23,704 bases of DNA, taken from Bacteroidales bacterium (GTDB lineage Bacteria; Bacteroidota; Bacteroidia; Bacteroidales; Muribaculaceae). Numbering within the stretch: the stretch's first letter is position 1; each line of letters starts with the position of its first letter. Location: positions 1-23,704 of the forward strand of contig SFGS01000033.1 in NCBI GenBank assembly GCA_004557565.1. Reading direction: 5' to 3'. The notes under the pieces were generated by a model, which saw only the letters and a list, made by a program, of their open reading frames with translations, was not told the DNA's origin and did not search any database. Shown here in pieces: positions 21,673 through 23,704 of this stretch. The position numbers and the translations under genes are program-made.

Positions 21673-23517
21673 ATGAAACTGAAAACTTTAGCATTATCAT
21701 TGCTTGCGACATTCGCAGCAAATGCGGCGGTGAACATCGACCGTGTGGAACCCACCAACTGGTATGCCGGTATGAAAAATCCATCGCTCCAGTTGATGGT
21801 GTATGGCAAGGGCATCAAGCAAGCCAACGTAAGCACCGACTATGCCGGTGTGAAGGTGGATAGCGTGGTGCGCCTCGACAGCCCCGACTATCTGCTCGTG
21901 TATCTCAATCTGCAAGGTGCTCAACCAGGCACCATGAAACTCAATTTCGAGCAAGGAGGCAAGAAAAAACAGGTGAACTACGAAATCAAGCGCCGCGACA
22001 TGCCCGGTGAGGCACGACAGGGATTCACCAATGCCGATGTGCTGTATATGCTCATGCCCGACCGCTTTGCCGATGGCAATGTGAAAAACAATGTGGTGAA
22101 GGGTATGCTCGACCAACGTTGCGTGCGCACGGAGCCATCGCTTCGCCACGGTGGCGACTTGGAGGGCATTCGTCAGCACCTCGACTATTTCAACGAACTG
22201 GGCGTGACCACACTGTGGTTTACCCCTGTGCTTGAGAATGATATGCCAAGCGGAGGCGGCCACAGCAGTTACCACGGCTATGCCACCACCGACTATTACA
22301 AAGTGGACCCACGCTTCGGCACTAACGAAGATTACCGCCGTTTGGTTGACGAGGCACACCAGAAGGGCTTGAAAGTGGTGATGGATATGATTTTCAACCA
22401 CTGCGGTTCGAGCCACCCATGGCAAATCAATCCACCGGCATCCGACTGGTTTAACCAACCCAACTACGGTTTGCAGACCAGTTTCAAACTCACCCCATGC
22501 GTTGACCCCTACGCCAGCGAAATCGACAAGCGCGAAACGGAGGAAGGGTGGTTTGTGTCATCAATGCCCGACCTTAACCAAAACAATCCGCACGTTGCCA
22601 CTTATCTGATTCAAAACAGCATCTGGTGGGTGGAAACCGTGGGCATCAACGGCATTCGTATGGACACTTATCCCTACGCCTACGCAGCCCCTATGGCGCG
22701 CTGGATGAAGCAACTGAACGAGGAATATCCCAACTTCAACACCGTGGGCGAAACTTGGGTTACTCAGCCTGCCTACACCGCCACTTGGCAAAAGGATTCG
22801 CGCTTGGTGAAGCAAAACAGCAATCTGAAAACGGTGATGGACTTCGCTTTCTATGAGGCAATGGACTCGTGCAAACACGAAACTACCGACGACTGGTGGC
22901 GTGGCTTCAACCGTGTGTATAACACGTTTGTGTACGACTATCTCTACACCGATGTGAACCATGTGATGGCATTCATCGAGAATCACGACACCGACCGCTT
23001 TTTGGGCGAGGGCAAGGATGTGAACCGCCTGAAACAAGGACTTGCGCTGCTGCTCACCATCAAGCGTATTCCACAACTTTACTACGGCACCGAGGTGCTG
23101 ATGAATGGTGTGAAGAAGGTGACCGACGGCAATGTGCGCAAAGACTTCATGGGTGGCTTCCCTGGCGATGAGCGCAACTGTTTCACCGCCGACGGACGCA
23201 CCGCCGCGGAAAACGAGATGTTCGGCTGGCTCAGCCGTCTGCTGCATTGGCGCAAGGGCAACGACGTGATTGTGAATGGCACCCAAACACAATTCTGCCC
23301 CCACAATGGCGTGTATGTGATTGCACGCCGCCACGAAGGCAAAACCGTTATGCTCATGCTCAACGGACTGGATAAGGAAAACAAAGTGGACGTGAAGCGC
23401 TACGCCGAACTGATTGGCACCACCGCCGAGGCAAGCAACGTGCTCACAGGCGAGAAAATCAACCTCACCACCGACATTCCAATCCCCACCCACGGCACCC
23501 TCCTTATCGAATTCTAA
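21673..23517 (+). CDS. susA: SusA-like neopullulanase / cyclomaltodextrinase-type alpha-amylase (GH13)
   Basis: The protein is 614 aa (SusA is about 617). A signal peptide (MKLKTLALSLLATFAANA) points to the periplasm. It cuts malto-oligosaccharides and pullulan-type substrates internally. Residues about 20-108 form the N-terminal cyclomaltodextrinase-type sandwich (INIDRVEPTNWYAGM-like start), followed by a GH13 barrel: region I DMIFNHCG (238-245), nucleophile Asp331 (GIRMDTYPY), acid/base Glu360 (VGETW) and Asp439 (IENHDTDR). The C-terminal beta domain covers about 530-614. It is the last gene of the operon, closed by a strong terminator. Confidence 0.93.
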   Translation: MKLKTLALSLLATFAANAAVNIDRVEPTNWYAGMKNPSLQLMVYGKGIKQANVSTDYAGVKVDSVVRLDSPDYLLVYLNLQGAQPGTMKLNFEQGGKKKQVNYEIKRRDMPGEARQGFTNADVLYMLMPDRFADGNVKNNVVKGMLDQRCVRTEPSLRHGGDLEGIRQHLDYFNELGVTTLWFTPVLENDMPSGGGHSSYHGYATTDYYKVDPRFGTNEDYRRLVDEAHQKGLKVVMDMIFNHCGSSHPWQINPPASDWFNQPNYGLQTSFKLTPCVDPYASEIDKRETEEGWFVSSMPDLNQNNPHVATYLIQNSIWWVETVGINGIRMDTYPYAYAAPMARWMKQLNEEYPNFNTVGETWVTQPAYTATWQKDSRLVKQNSNLKTVMDFAFYEAMDSCKHETTDDWWRGFNRVYNTFVYDYLYTDVNHVMAFIENHDTDRFLGEGKDVNRLKQGLALLLTIKRIPQLYYGTEVLMNGVKKVTDGNVRKDFMGGFPGDERNCFTADGRTAAENEMFGWLSRLLHWRKGNDVIVNGTQTQFCPHNGVYVIARRHEGKTVMLMLNGLDKENKVDVKRYAELIGTTAEASNVLTGEKINLTTDIPIPTHGTLLIEF

Positions 23518-23547
23518 ATCCACATATGAGTGCAACAATAAAAAATC

Positions 23548-23582
23548 GGCTAAAAGGATTGTTCCTTTTAGCCATTTTTTTT
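23548..23582 (+). terminator. Terminator of the alpha-glucan operon
   Basis: Perfect 11-bp stem GGCTAAAAGGA / TCCTTTTAGCC with a TTGT loop, followed by A and eight T. It begins 30 bp after the susA-like stop. Confidence 0.9.
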
Positions 23583-23638
23583 GCATTTCATCAGGGACTA
23601 TTAAGCTATAAAATCCCTTAAATTGGCGTAATATTATG

Positions 23639-23667
23639 GCATCGGGGCGATTTCTTCGCCTCGATGC
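23639..23667. repeat. 12-bp inverted repeat near the right edge
   Basis: GCATCGGGGCGA and TCGCCTCGATGC pair over 12 positions with one G-T wobble around a 5-nt loop. The following TTGATTTT is a poor U-run, so this may be a leftward/rightward structural hairpin rather than a terminator. No gene is visible from 23583 to the end. Confidence 0.6.
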
Positions 23668-23704
23668 TTGATTTTCAGGCGAAAAAGTTTGGCAGAATCA
23701 AAAC

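Noticed and set aside
22561..23586. 341-codon open frame antisense to the SusA-like gene
   Set aside because: Same artefact; it also crosses the operon terminator, and the translation has no recognisable motif.

Overview
The window looks like a chromosome segment of a Bacteroidales bacterium, most likely Prevotella-like. The reasons are repeated Bacteroidetes-type promoters (-7 box TAnnTTTG, sometimes with a TTG/TTTG about 19-21 bp upstream), SusA- and SusB-type starch enzymes, a GYF_2/CD225 protein paired with a DUF2752 protein, and a Cas12a with the N-terminal hallmarks of the family. The species assignment is inference. No rRNA, tRNA, transposase or integrase was seen.

Layout. (1) 1-1840: an AAA/DUF4143 ATPase gene preceded by three copies of a 36-bp palindrome, followed by a hairpin terminator, the whole unit bracketed by a direct repeat of about 53 bp. 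(2) 1840-3036: a 7-bp tandem repeat tract, then a two-gene membrane-protein operon (GYF_2-CD225 and DUF2752). (3) 3244-8529: a type V-A CRISPR-Cas locus read leftward: an intact cas12a (1265 aa), a short scar where cas4-cas1-cas2 should be, a leader with a consensus promoter, and a 16-repeat array. (4) 8665-11225: a rightward sugar operon, galM plus a GPH/MFS sugar permease, ending in a terminator. (5) 11230-14535: two more leftward P-loop ATPase genes set among hairpin repeats and palindromes. (6) 14625-23582: a rightward alpha-glucan operon: CBM20-GH77 4-alpha-glucanotransferase, GH97 SusB-like alpha-glucosidase, pullulanase, SusA-like amylase/neopullulanase, and a strong terminator.

How the genes work together. 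The secreted enzymes would debranch and cut imported malto-oligosaccharides in the periplasm (pullulanase, SusA-like, SusB-like). The permease would bring maltose or glucose inside, GalM would equilibrate glucose anomers (SusB-type enzymes are inverting and release beta-glucose), and the CBM20-GH77 enzyme would disproportionate maltose and glucans in the cytoplasm. Matching LacI-type pseudo-palindromes lie upstream of both operons, suggesting one regulon. No susC/susD pair lies in this window.

The most notable observation is the CRISPR locus. Its effector has all catalytic residues and the array has a good promoter, but the adaptation genes have collapsed to the first ~30 codons of cas4 and the last ~43 codons of cas2 in different frames. 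The array probably can no longer grow in cis. It also holds two spacers taken at the same protospacer position from two diverged versions of one gene.
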